Assembly (NCBI GenBank): GCA_018658715.1 | Contig: JABHUQ010000084.1 | Coordinates: 1-64,000, forward strand | Length of the DNA stretch: 64,000 bases | Direction: 5' to 3' | Source: Fidelibacterota bacterium | GTDB lineage: Bacteria > Fidelibacterota > Marinisomatia > Marinisomatales > UBA1611 | Shown: piece by piece, positions 27,130-33,342 of the stretch | How the letters are laid out: every line of letters begins with the position of its first letter | Numbering within the stretch: position 1 is the stretch's first letter | The notes under the pieces: model-generated | The model's database searches: none | Told to the model about the DNA's origin: nothing | Seen by the model: only the letters and a program-made list of their open reading frames with translations | Translations under genes and position numbers: made by a program

Positions 27130-27432
27130 TTAGACTCCTGCCTGATCTGTAAAAGCGATATAGGGTAAAAACATAATGGTTAATAAAAAGAAAAATGTTA
27201 ACCCTAATACAGCTAATATTGTTGTTCTTTCAGTAAAAAGATGCATGAAATATCCAGCAACGAGCGTTCCCTTTACAGATGCAATAATCATTGCGAGGAA
27301 AAATGCTTCACCCGAACCTAAGTCCAGATATGAAGCAGCAACTGTTACAACAGTTAATACCGCTAAGGATGCAAATACACCTATATAAACTTTTACGCTT
27401 TTTTTAATGTCTTCTACACTGTGTCCACTCAT
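27130..27432 (-). CDS. Cytochrome c oxidase subunit IV (prokaryotic), operon 2
   Basis: 100 residues, three TM helices. First helix VYIGVFASLAVLTVVTVAASYL, second FLAMIIASVKGTLVAGYFMHLFTERT (the family K-x-x-x-V-x-x-x-FMHL motif), third LTFFFLLTIMFLPYIAF. It is a paralogue of the gene at 20400-20681. It follows subunit III by 9 bases. Confidence 0.88.
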   Translation of the reverse strand: MSGHSVEDIKKSVKVYIGVFASLAVLTVVTVAASYLDLGSGEAFFLAMIIASVKGTLVAGYFMHLFTERTTILAVLGLTFFFLLTIMFLPYIAFTDQAGV

Positions 27433-27441
27433 AATAATCTC

Positions 27442-28038
27442 CTATAAAAGGTAAAGTACTGGAAAAAGAAAAATCCACACTAAATCGACAAAATGCCAAT
27501 ATAATCCAACCGTTTCAATTCTATTGGTAAATCTTTCAGGTTCAGTTTTCATCATTTTTGATCCAGGAACTAAGAAATAGAAAATGACAACCATTCCACC
27601 AAGAATATGAATCATGTGAAGTCCTGTTAGAGTAAAATAGATTGAGAAAAAGGTGGATGTATCTGGATAAATTCCATGATGAAATTTGGCTGAGTATTCA
27701 AAATATTTTACCACAAGGAATACGCCCGCTAGTAGGAGGGTAGACCCTAAATGCATTTTAAACTTTTTCATATCACCTAATTTTAATGAAACCCAAGACA
27801 TAATCATGGTAACACTTGATGTTATTAATACAAGTGTATTAAATGTAGCCAATGGGACATTCAATTCTTGCGAACCACTTGCAAATGTTCCTGTAATATC
27901 TCCCATTCTCAAAAATACATAGGCAGAAAACAATCCACCAAATAACATGACTTCTGAGGCAAGAAATAACCAAATACCTAACTTGGCATTATACATACCT
28001 GTATCCTGTCTCTCTTCTACATTATATGGAATTTCCAT
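27442..28038 (-). CDS. coxC: Cytochrome c oxidase subunit III, operon 2
   Basis: 198 residues with five TM helices. Diagnostic motifs: KLGIWLFLASEVMLFGGLFSAYVFLR (conserved Glu present), NTLVLITSSVTMIMSWVSLK, FYFTLTGLHMIHILGGMVVI and YWHFVDLVWIFLFPVLYLL. This copy keeps the SEVMLFGG Glu that the two operon 1 subunits lack. It begins 12 bases after coxA. Confidence 0.94.
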   Translation of the reverse strand: MEIPYNVEERQDTGMYNAKLGIWLFLASEVMLFGGLFSAYVFLRMGDITGTFASGSQELNVPLATFNTLVLITSSVTMIMSWVSLKLGDMKKFKMHLGSTLLLAGVFLVVKYFEYSAKFHHGIYPDTSTFFSIYFTLTGLHMIHILGGMVVIFYFLVPGSKMMKTEPERFTNRIETVGLYWHFVDLVWIFLFPVLYLL

Positions 28039-28050
28039 AAATATCCTTTC

Positions 28051-29772
28051 TTACGCTTCTGATTGTGGGATAAAACCTTTGTCGGATCCTGGAACGCTAT
28101 ATTCATAAGGGCCACGATGAACTTCAGGTATAATTTCAAAATTTCGGTGAGGTAATGGCGGGGAAGGAGCATCTGTCCATTCTAATGTTGTGGCCTCCCA
28201 GTGATTATCATTTGCCTTTTCACCAGATTTAAGACTCATAATTAAATTAATAATGAATGGTATTTGTGCTAACCCAAGTAACCAAGCAGATGTTGACATC
28301 ATTTCATTAAGGTAAAAAGTATCTGTGGCGTGAGCATAGGATATTCCGCCATCCCATAATCGTCTAGAAACTCCAGCAAGTCCTTGAATAAACATGGGCA
28401 TAAAAATGCCATTAATAAATATCATGGATGTCCAAAAGTGAATTTTCCCTAATCGCTCATTTAACACTTTGCCTGTCATTTTTGGAAACCAATAATAAAT
28501 ACCTGCAAATAAAGCAAAAATAGTTCCTGGAGCAACCACATAGTGGAAGTGACCAATAACATAATAAGTATCATGAAGATGAATATCAGATGCAGCTATA
28601 CCTAAAGGTAAACCTGTTAATCCTCCTATGCCAAACATGGGAAGGAAACCTAGTGCAAATAGCATGGCTGTATTATACCGAATGGATCCACCCCAAAGAG
28701 AAATAAACATAGCAGTTAATATCACCACGGATGGAATAGAAATGATCATGGTTGTTGTTTGAAAAAAGGCACTAATGGTTGAGCCCATTCCTGTCATAAA
28801 CATATGGTGAGCCCAAACAACAAAGGACATAAAACCTAAGAAGGAAGATGCATATACAATTGATTTGTATCCCCATAGTGGTTTTCGAGTATTGTTAGCA
28901 AGAATTTCTCCCACAATTCCCATAGCGGGAAGAATCAGAACATACACTTCAGGATGTGCTAAGAACCAAAAAAGATGTTGCCATAATAGCGGGCTCCCGC
29001 CACCACTTACATCTAATAGTTCTCCAGATACAACTAACCCTGATGGTAGAAAAAAACTTGTTCCAGCTAAACGATCCATTAATTGAAGGACACCAGCCGC
29101 TTCTAAAGGGGGAAAAGCTAATAGAAGTAAAAATCCTGTTATAAACTGTGTCCAAACAAAGAAGGGGAGTCTCATCCATGTAAGACCTTTTGCCCTGAGT
29201 TGAACAATGGTTGTAATGGTATTTACTGACCCAAGTAAAGATGATGTAATCAGTAATACCATTCCGAAAAGCCAAACAGTTTGACCTGTAGTGGCAATGT
29301 CAGATAAAGGAGGATAAGACGTCCAACCAGAGTTAGCAGCACCACCTGGCACGAAAAAACCAACCATCATCACGATTCCACCTGCTAAATAACACCAATA
29401 ACTAGACATATTTAATTTTGGAAATGCCATATCAGGTGCACCAATTTGCAGAGGTACAAAATAATTACCAAAAGCACCTACCGCTAGGGGAACCACACCT
29501 AAGAAAATCATAATAGTTCCATGCATGGCACCTAATGAATTATAAACCTCAGGTAACATAACACCTTCTTCACCAAATAACCACCCAAACCAAGGCATCG
29601 GTTGTTCTGGATAAGCTAATTGCCATCTCATTAACATCATAAGGGTAAAGCCAAATAGTAGGAATACCAATGCTGTTATTCCGTATTGTATACCAATGAC
29701 CTTATGATCAATTGAGAAAATATATTTTCTCCAAAATGGTTCTTCGTGATAAGTATCAGTATGTCCGCTCAT
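28051..29772 (-). CDS. coxA: Cytochrome c oxidase subunit I (A-type heme-copper oxidase), operon 2
   Basis: 573 residues from ATG 29770-29772 (AAGGACA about 6 bases upstream; the longer frame to 29850 is non-conserved). Heme and CuB ligands are complete: MHGTIMIF, AHPEVYVLILP, AHHMFMTGM, GHFHYVVAPG. D-channel IGAPDMAFPKLN is intact. Helix VIII reads SIPSVVILTAMFISLW where canonical A-type enzymes have PTGIKxFxW, so the K-channel lysine is Ile here. It is more hydrophobic in this helix than the operon 1 paralogue. It catalyses O2 reduction with electrons from CuA. First gene of an operon followed by subunits III, IV, two small proteins and II. Confidence 0.96.
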   Translation of the reverse strand: MSGHTDTYHEEPFWRKYIFSIDHKVIGIQYGITALVFLLFGFTLMMLMRWQLAYPEQPMPWFGWLFGEEGVMLPEVYNSLGAMHGTIMIFLGVVPLAVGAFGNYFVPLQIGAPDMAFPKLNMSSYWCYLAGGIVMMVGFFVPGGAANSGWTSYPPLSDIATTGQTVWLFGMVLLITSSLLGSVNTITTIVQLRAKGLTWMRLPFFVWTQFITGFLLLLAFPPLEAAGVLQLMDRLAGTSFFLPSGLVVSGELLDVSGGGSPLLWQHLFWFLAHPEVYVLILPAMGIVGEILANNTRKPLWGYKSIVYASSFLGFMSFVVWAHHMFMTGMGSTISAFFQTTTMIISIPSVVILTAMFISLWGGSIRYNTAMLFALGFLPMFGIGGLTGLPLGIAASDIHLHDTYYVIGHFHYVVAPGTIFALFAGIYYWFPKMTGKVLNERLGKIHFWTSMIFINGIFMPMFIQGLAGVSRRLWDGGISYAHATDTFYLNEMMSTSAWLLGLAQIPFIINLIMSLKSGEKANDNHWEATTLEWTDAPSPPLPHRNFEIIPEVHRGPYEYSVPGSDKGFIPQSEA

Positions 29773-29902
29773 AGATGTCCTTTTTCGTGTAAGGTAATAT
29801 TCATAATAAGACCATATTAGTCTTATTAAAAGTTTTAAAAATAGGGGCAACCATTACAAAATTAAATTTGTAGTACTTGACCCTAAATAAGTATTATTGT
29901 TG

Positions 29903-30598
29903 TTATTTTTTCTTTGGTTTTGTAAAAGTGAAATCAGCAGAAGTTGACCCATCACCTACTGTGACTGTCATAGATTTTGTTTTTAATTTTTCATGCCATG
30001 CTGTAATAGTATATTGTCCTGGTTTCAAGCCTGAAATCGAAAAAGAACCATCATCCCCAGATACGGCAAAGTATGAATGATCAAAAACGCCAACGAAAGC
30101 ACCCATCCATGGGTGTACATCACACTTAATTTTAAAGGGAGCTTCTGGTTTGTCAAATTGAGTCATCATTTTCTTTTTAAATTTTGGCATTGCTTTATTG
30201 AATTCACGATTTATTTTTGGTAAAGCGTGAATATTGTGCAATGTTCCATCGCTATTTAGTATTTCTAAAGATTGTCCAGTTTGAATCCCGAATACGTGCG
30301 GTGTATATACACATCCTTTTTGGTCAACTACAACATTTGTAGATGGCGTAGCGGTTGAGGATGCCCCTTCGGAAACATAGACAAGTACATTTTTCAAACC
30401 GCCATTTCCATCAACAATAAGCCATTCTTTTTTAGGTGGCATTGTATTATTGGCAACGCAAACTGGATCAGCTGCAATTTTCAGCGGTTTCATTTTTGGC
30501 ACTTTTCCTTTAAACGTAATTTTACCTGAAACATTGCCACCTAGTAGCATAGATGCGTTCAATAAAAGGACAAGACTAATTAGTAATGATTTTTTCAA
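29903..30598 (-). CDS. Exported cupredoxin-like protein with carboxypeptidase-regulatory-like domain
   Basis: 231 residues from TTG 30596-30598, chosen because GGAGGAAA lies 5 bases upstream and the peptide then starts as a clean signal (KKSLLISLVLLLNASMLLGG). The N-terminal half has a plastocyanin-like layout with candidate type I copper ligands: His in LHNIHALP, then Cys-x-x-His-x-x-Met in KCDVHPWMGAF. The C-terminal 70 residues (GDDGSFSISGLKPGQYTITAWHEK) are a beta-sandwich of the carboxypeptidase regulatory type. It lies just upstream of oxidase operon 2 with the same orientation. A periplasmic electron carrier to CuA is plausible, though not shown. Confidence 0.8.
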   Translation of the reverse strand: MKKSLLISLVLLLNASMLLGGNVSGKITFKGKVPKMKPLKIAADPVCVANNTMPPKKEWLIVDGNGGLKNVLVYVSEGASSTATPSTNVVVDQKGCVYTPHVFGIQTGQSLEILNSDGTLHNIHALPKINREFNKAMPKFKKKMMTQFDKPEAPFKIKCDVHPWMGAFVGVFDHSYFAVSGDDGSFSISGLKPGQYTITAWHEKLKTKSMTVTVGDGSTSADFTFTKPKKK

Positions 30599-30660
30599 AA
30601 TTTCCTCCAAGATTTGTACAGATTTAGTGACAGAAGTTAATAAATGATTAGGAAAAAGTG

Positions 30661-30700
30661 AAATAAAAGAGCAAGGTTTTTTAACTTTGCTCTTTTATTT
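30661..30700. terminator. Long A/T-flanked hairpin, probable bidirectional terminator
   Basis: AAATAAAAGAGCAA, an 11-base loop, then TTTGCTCTTTTATTT. The stem is 13-14 pairs with A and T runs on its flanks. It sits 10 bases beyond the stop of the cytochrome remnant at 30710-30935, as if it once ended that gene. Confidence 0.6.
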
Positions 30701-30709
30701 CATACTTGA

Positions 30710-30935
30710 TTAGTGAGGAGCTCCAGCGCTTAACCAGCGACCAATAAGGTCAACAGCTGTCGTCATTTCACCATCAACGGCGTCCCAAACATCTGGACCA
30801 TCTCTATTTTCTTCACTTAACAGAAAAGGAGAATTGGGAGGCATAGGATTGTCACGAAGACAATGTATCTTCAAATATTCCTTTGTTTCTTAAATTAGAC
30901 AAAATGAGTCCACATTCGTTAAGATAATATAGAGA
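30710..30935 (-). pseudogene. Frameshifted C-terminal remnant of a c-type cytochrome
   Basis: On the minus strand one frame reads SLYYLNECGLILSNLRNKG, then IFEDTLSS, and stops at TGA (30851-30853). The +1 frame continues at the same point with RDNPMPPNSPFLLSEENRDG and ends WLSAGAPH-stop at 30710. Dropping one T near 30851-30855 joins both into SS-DNPMPPNSPF. The MPP heme-ligand-like motif and the closing W-x-x-x-GAP are typical ends of FCB/Planctomycetes cytochrome c domains. An upstream in-frame TAG cuts off the rest and no CxxCH remains. A sequencing error cannot explain the missing N-terminal part. Confidence 0.5.
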
Positions 30936-31036
30936 CTAAAGATTATGGAAAGATTAGAGAATTCTAATTTTTGTAGTAAAATAAAAATTATAAGATATAC
31001 TTTATTGAAGGAAAAGTACGGAAAATAGTAAATCAG

Positions 31037-31360
31037 TTAAACAATTTTTATTTGATATAATTCTTCAAATAAATCTGTTTTCATTATCCGTATGGCATCC
31101 CAAGTCAATTTTGTGCATACACGAGCGCACACCTGACAACCAATACATTCATCAAATCGAACTTGTACAGGTGGGATTGGTGATCCATATTTTTCTTTAG
31201 GTACAGGCTCAATACAATCCACAGGACAAAAAGGGACACACGCCTGACAGCCTGTGCAATTATCTTCATCCACAATCGCCATAACTTTAGGACGTTTTTT
31301 CTTTAGATTAGGTAACTCCGGTAATTCCGGAATTCCTTTAAAATGATTATAAACTGCCAT
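31037..31360 (-). CDS. Dicluster 4Fe-4S ferredoxin
   Basis: 107 residues. Cluster motif 1: CTGCQACVPFCPVDCI (C-x2-C-x2-C-x3-CP). Cluster motif 2: CIGCQVCARVCTKLTW, in which the residue after the last Cys is Thr rather than Pro. Each cluster would be completed by the fourth Cys of the other motif, as in bacterial 2[4Fe-4S] ferredoxins. There is a 25-residue Lys/Pro-rich N-terminus. It is a cytoplasmic one-electron carrier; the partner is not evident. It stands alone between two gene remnants. Confidence 0.9.
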   Translation of the reverse strand: MAVYNHFKGIPELPELPNLKKKRPKVMAIVDEDNCTGCQACVPFCPVDCIEPVPKEKYGSPIPPVQVRFDECIGCQVCARVCTKLTWDAIRIMKTDLFEELYQIKIV

Positions 31361-31433
31361 AAATATTCTCTTCCAAGAGAGAGAAATTTACACAGCTATA
31401 TAATTTTTCCATCTACTTTTTTTAAGATGAATG

Positions 31434-31689
31434 CTAAAAACGATATATTAATCCAAAATGCAAAAAAGATCGTGCAAATTCTGCATTTTTAGATATATCA
31501 AAACTCATATATGTATCCCAATTGTTTTCCTATCTTTTTTGAAATGCTGGCCGAAAATGTCTGCTGTGTATAGTCATTCCAATTTTTACCGAAACAAAAA
31601 ATATAAAGTTCAAGGTCAGCATGAACGTATCCATGACCCATAAAAGGAAGGGATAAACCTAAATTATTTTGTACTCCATTTAATAATTT
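31434..31689 (-). pseudogene. Frameshifted C-terminal remnant of an outer-membrane beta-barrel protein
   Basis: On the minus strand, the frame entering near 31689 reads NNLGLSLPFMGHGYVHADLE and later DYTQQTFSASISKKIGKQLG, and stops at TGA 31498-31500 after YIYEF. The next frame picks up at once with DISKNAEFARSFLHFGLIYRF and a TAG at 31434-31436. Removing one T from the GAGTTTTGAT run fuses them. Alternating hydrophobic strands and a terminal Phe are the outer-membrane beta-barrel signature. A TAA closes the frame just upstream, so only about 80 residues survive. Confidence 0.45.
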
Positions 31690-31846
31690 ATTTTAGTAAA
31701 TAAGTTTCTATAACCCACCCAGAACCAAAAATAATACCACCAGCTAATAGTAATTTGGGGTCCATTAAAGCTGGGAATTTGATTATAAATCCAATACCAA
31801 TAACAGTTATACCTAAAATTTCCAATGCTTTCGCTAAATAATACAT
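31688..31846 (-). CDS. Small membrane protein (52 residues)
   Basis: ATG 31844-31846 to TAA 31688-31690. The ATG overlaps the stop of the upstream 157-residue gene (TAATG), indicating coupled translation. It begins MYYLAKALEILGITVIGIGF and has two short hydrophobic helices separated by KFPALMDPKLL, ending VIETYLLK. The KFP-x-x-MDPKLL turn between two helices looks like a defined small-protein family, although I cannot name it. It is coded in a different frame from the longer antisense-like frame over the same bases and has better codon and overlap evidence. Confidence 0.7.
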   Translation of the reverse strand: MYYLAKALEILGITVIGIGFIIKFPALMDPKLLLAGGIIFGSGWVIETYLLK

Positions 31847-32319
31847 TATAAAGTGTCATCCATTTCATTAATAAGGGAAATTTGATCCTTGAAGGCTGTA
31901 TTCTTTATTTTTAATGCGTAAAAGTAATACACAATACCTACAAGAAATAATTGTCCATGAAGCCATCCAATGGAAAAACCATTATCAGCTGCTCCACCTA
32001 AAATAAAAATGATTCCAAATATTAGGATCGTCAAACTAACATGTTTATAGATTGGCCCTTTAATTTTAGCCATACTGATTTGAAACGATTGAGCATTATC
32101 TAAATGAGAAATAAGTGGCCTATATGCTTTAGATGTTGCAATAAAAAAATACATAATCAATGTTTCAGCGAATGATAAAATTATCATAGTTACTGTGGCT
32201 ATTCGCGGGTGATTAATACCAAAAATGGGCTGGTGCGTGACTCCAGCATATCCTGTCATTAAGAGTAAAATTGTGGTTATACCCATTAAGGCATAACATG
32301 AAATTAAAAATATCCACAT
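31846..32319 (-). CDS. Four-TM membrane protein of unknown function
   Basis: 157 residues with four hydrophobic helices (about 3-22, 40-62, 93-110, 117-136). Histidines lie near helix ends (VTHQPIFGINHPR, YKHVSL, WLHGQLFL), a distribution seen in small heme or quinone proteins, but no classical binding motif is present. It is divergent from the CusF-SCO gene and overlaps the 52-residue gene by one base. Location in the respiratory cluster suggests a role in oxidase maturation or electron transfer. The family is not recognised. Confidence 0.75.
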   Translation of the reverse strand: MWIFLISCYALMGITTILLLMTGYAGVTHQPIFGINHPRIATVTMIILSFAETLIMYFFIATSKAYRPLISHLDNAQSFQISMAKIKGPIYKHVSLTILIFGIIFILGGAADNGFSIGWLHGQLFLVGIVYYFYALKIKNTAFKDQISLINEMDDTL

Positions 32320-32426
32320 TTTTTATTTATCCTTTGAATAAGAAGGCGAGAATTTCGAATAAAATGAACTTAAAATGTAATGAAAAGATCATAGGCTCTA
32401 TTCAAAATGTCGTTTTAATATTCTGC

Positions 32427-33290
32427 GTGAAAAAGAAGTTGCAATTAAACCGATGGCTAGGATTCCTATTATTAATAAGTATTTTTGGATGTACGGAAAA
32501 AACAACCTATTCAGTAGTTGGCACAATAACCGATATTCAAATTAAGGAAAAAACAGTCATTGTTCGACACGATTCCATACCTGGGCTCATGATGGCTATG
32601 ACTATGCCATTTCAAGTAAAGAACCTCAAAGAAATAGAACACCTTTCTAATGGTGATAGTATTCATTTTGATTTTATTTGGATGGATGGTTCTACCTATA
32701 TTGAAAAAATTAATGTTGTGGGTAAAGGAAATGGATTTGAAGAAGACAATGAAGATAACTTTTGGGAAGAAGAGTCATTCCAAAAAAGTTTAGGTGATAT
32801 CATTGATAATGGATCATTTCTTAATGATAGTGGGGGATTGGTACAATTATCTGAATCAGATGGAAAATTTAGAATTATTTCTTTTATATTTTCTCGATGT
32901 CCAATGCCAAATTTATGTCCAGCAATTGTATTCAAGAACCAATATCTGGCCAGTGTTTTCAAGGATAATAATCAAGTTGAACTCATTATGATTAGTTTTG
33001 ATTATGAATATGATTCGCCTAAAATATTGATGGAAAAGTATGGACCTGCCATTTCTCAGTTTCCACAATGGCATATATGGTCAAGTCAGAATCATTCATC
33101 AGATATAACATGGTTAGCCAAACAAACAGGATTTGAATTTTGGGGTGTTGAGCAGAATCAAATAGGACATAATCTGCGAACCATAATATTAGACCCTAAA
33201 CGACGTTGGATTAAAACGTATGTTGGGGATCAATGGCGTGGAAAAGATATTAAAAATGATTTAAATCAAATAATGAGAATCTATAAATAA
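32427..33290 (+). CDS. SCO1/SenC-type lipoprotein fused to a CusF-like copper-binding domain
   Basis: 288 residues from GTG 32427, which gives a clean lipoprotein signal (LGFLLLISIFGC); ATG 32364 is an alternative start, and the frame is open to 32271 inside the divergent gene. Residues about 25-100 form a CusF/efflux-type copper-binding domain with DSIPGLMMAMTMPFQVK. Then comes an acidic linker (FEEDNEDNFWEEE) and a thioredoxin-like SCO domain with CPMPNLCP as the copper/thiol pair and His in QNQIGHNLRTIILD. It probably delivers copper to CuA from the outer face of the inner membrane. It ends in a strong terminator. Confidence 0.88.
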   Translation: MKKKLQLNRWLGFLLLISIFGCTEKTTYSVVGTITDIQIKEKTVIVRHDSIPGLMMAMTMPFQVKNLKEIEHLSNGDSIHFDFIWMDGSTYIEKINVVGKGNGFEEDNEDNFWEEESFQKSLGDIIDNGSFLNDSGGLVQLSESDGKFRIISFIFSRCPMPNLCPAIVFKNQYLASVFKDNNQVELIMISFDYEYDSPKILMEKYGPAISQFPQWHIWSSQNHSSDITWLAKQTGFEFWGVEQNQIGHNLRTIILDPKRRWIKTYVGDQWRGKDIKNDLNQIMRIYK

Positions 33291-33321
33291 AAAAGCCCCA
33301 GCAGATGCTGAGGCTTTTTTC
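33290..33321. terminator. Bidirectional terminator between CusF-SCO and the bc operon
   Basis: AAAAAAGCCCCAGCA-GAT-GCTGAGGCTTTTTT: stem with A6 and T6 flanks between the convergent genes that stop at 33290 and 33343. It should serve both. Confidence 0.87.
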
Positions 33322-33342
33322 ATCAATTAATTTGTTTAAGAT

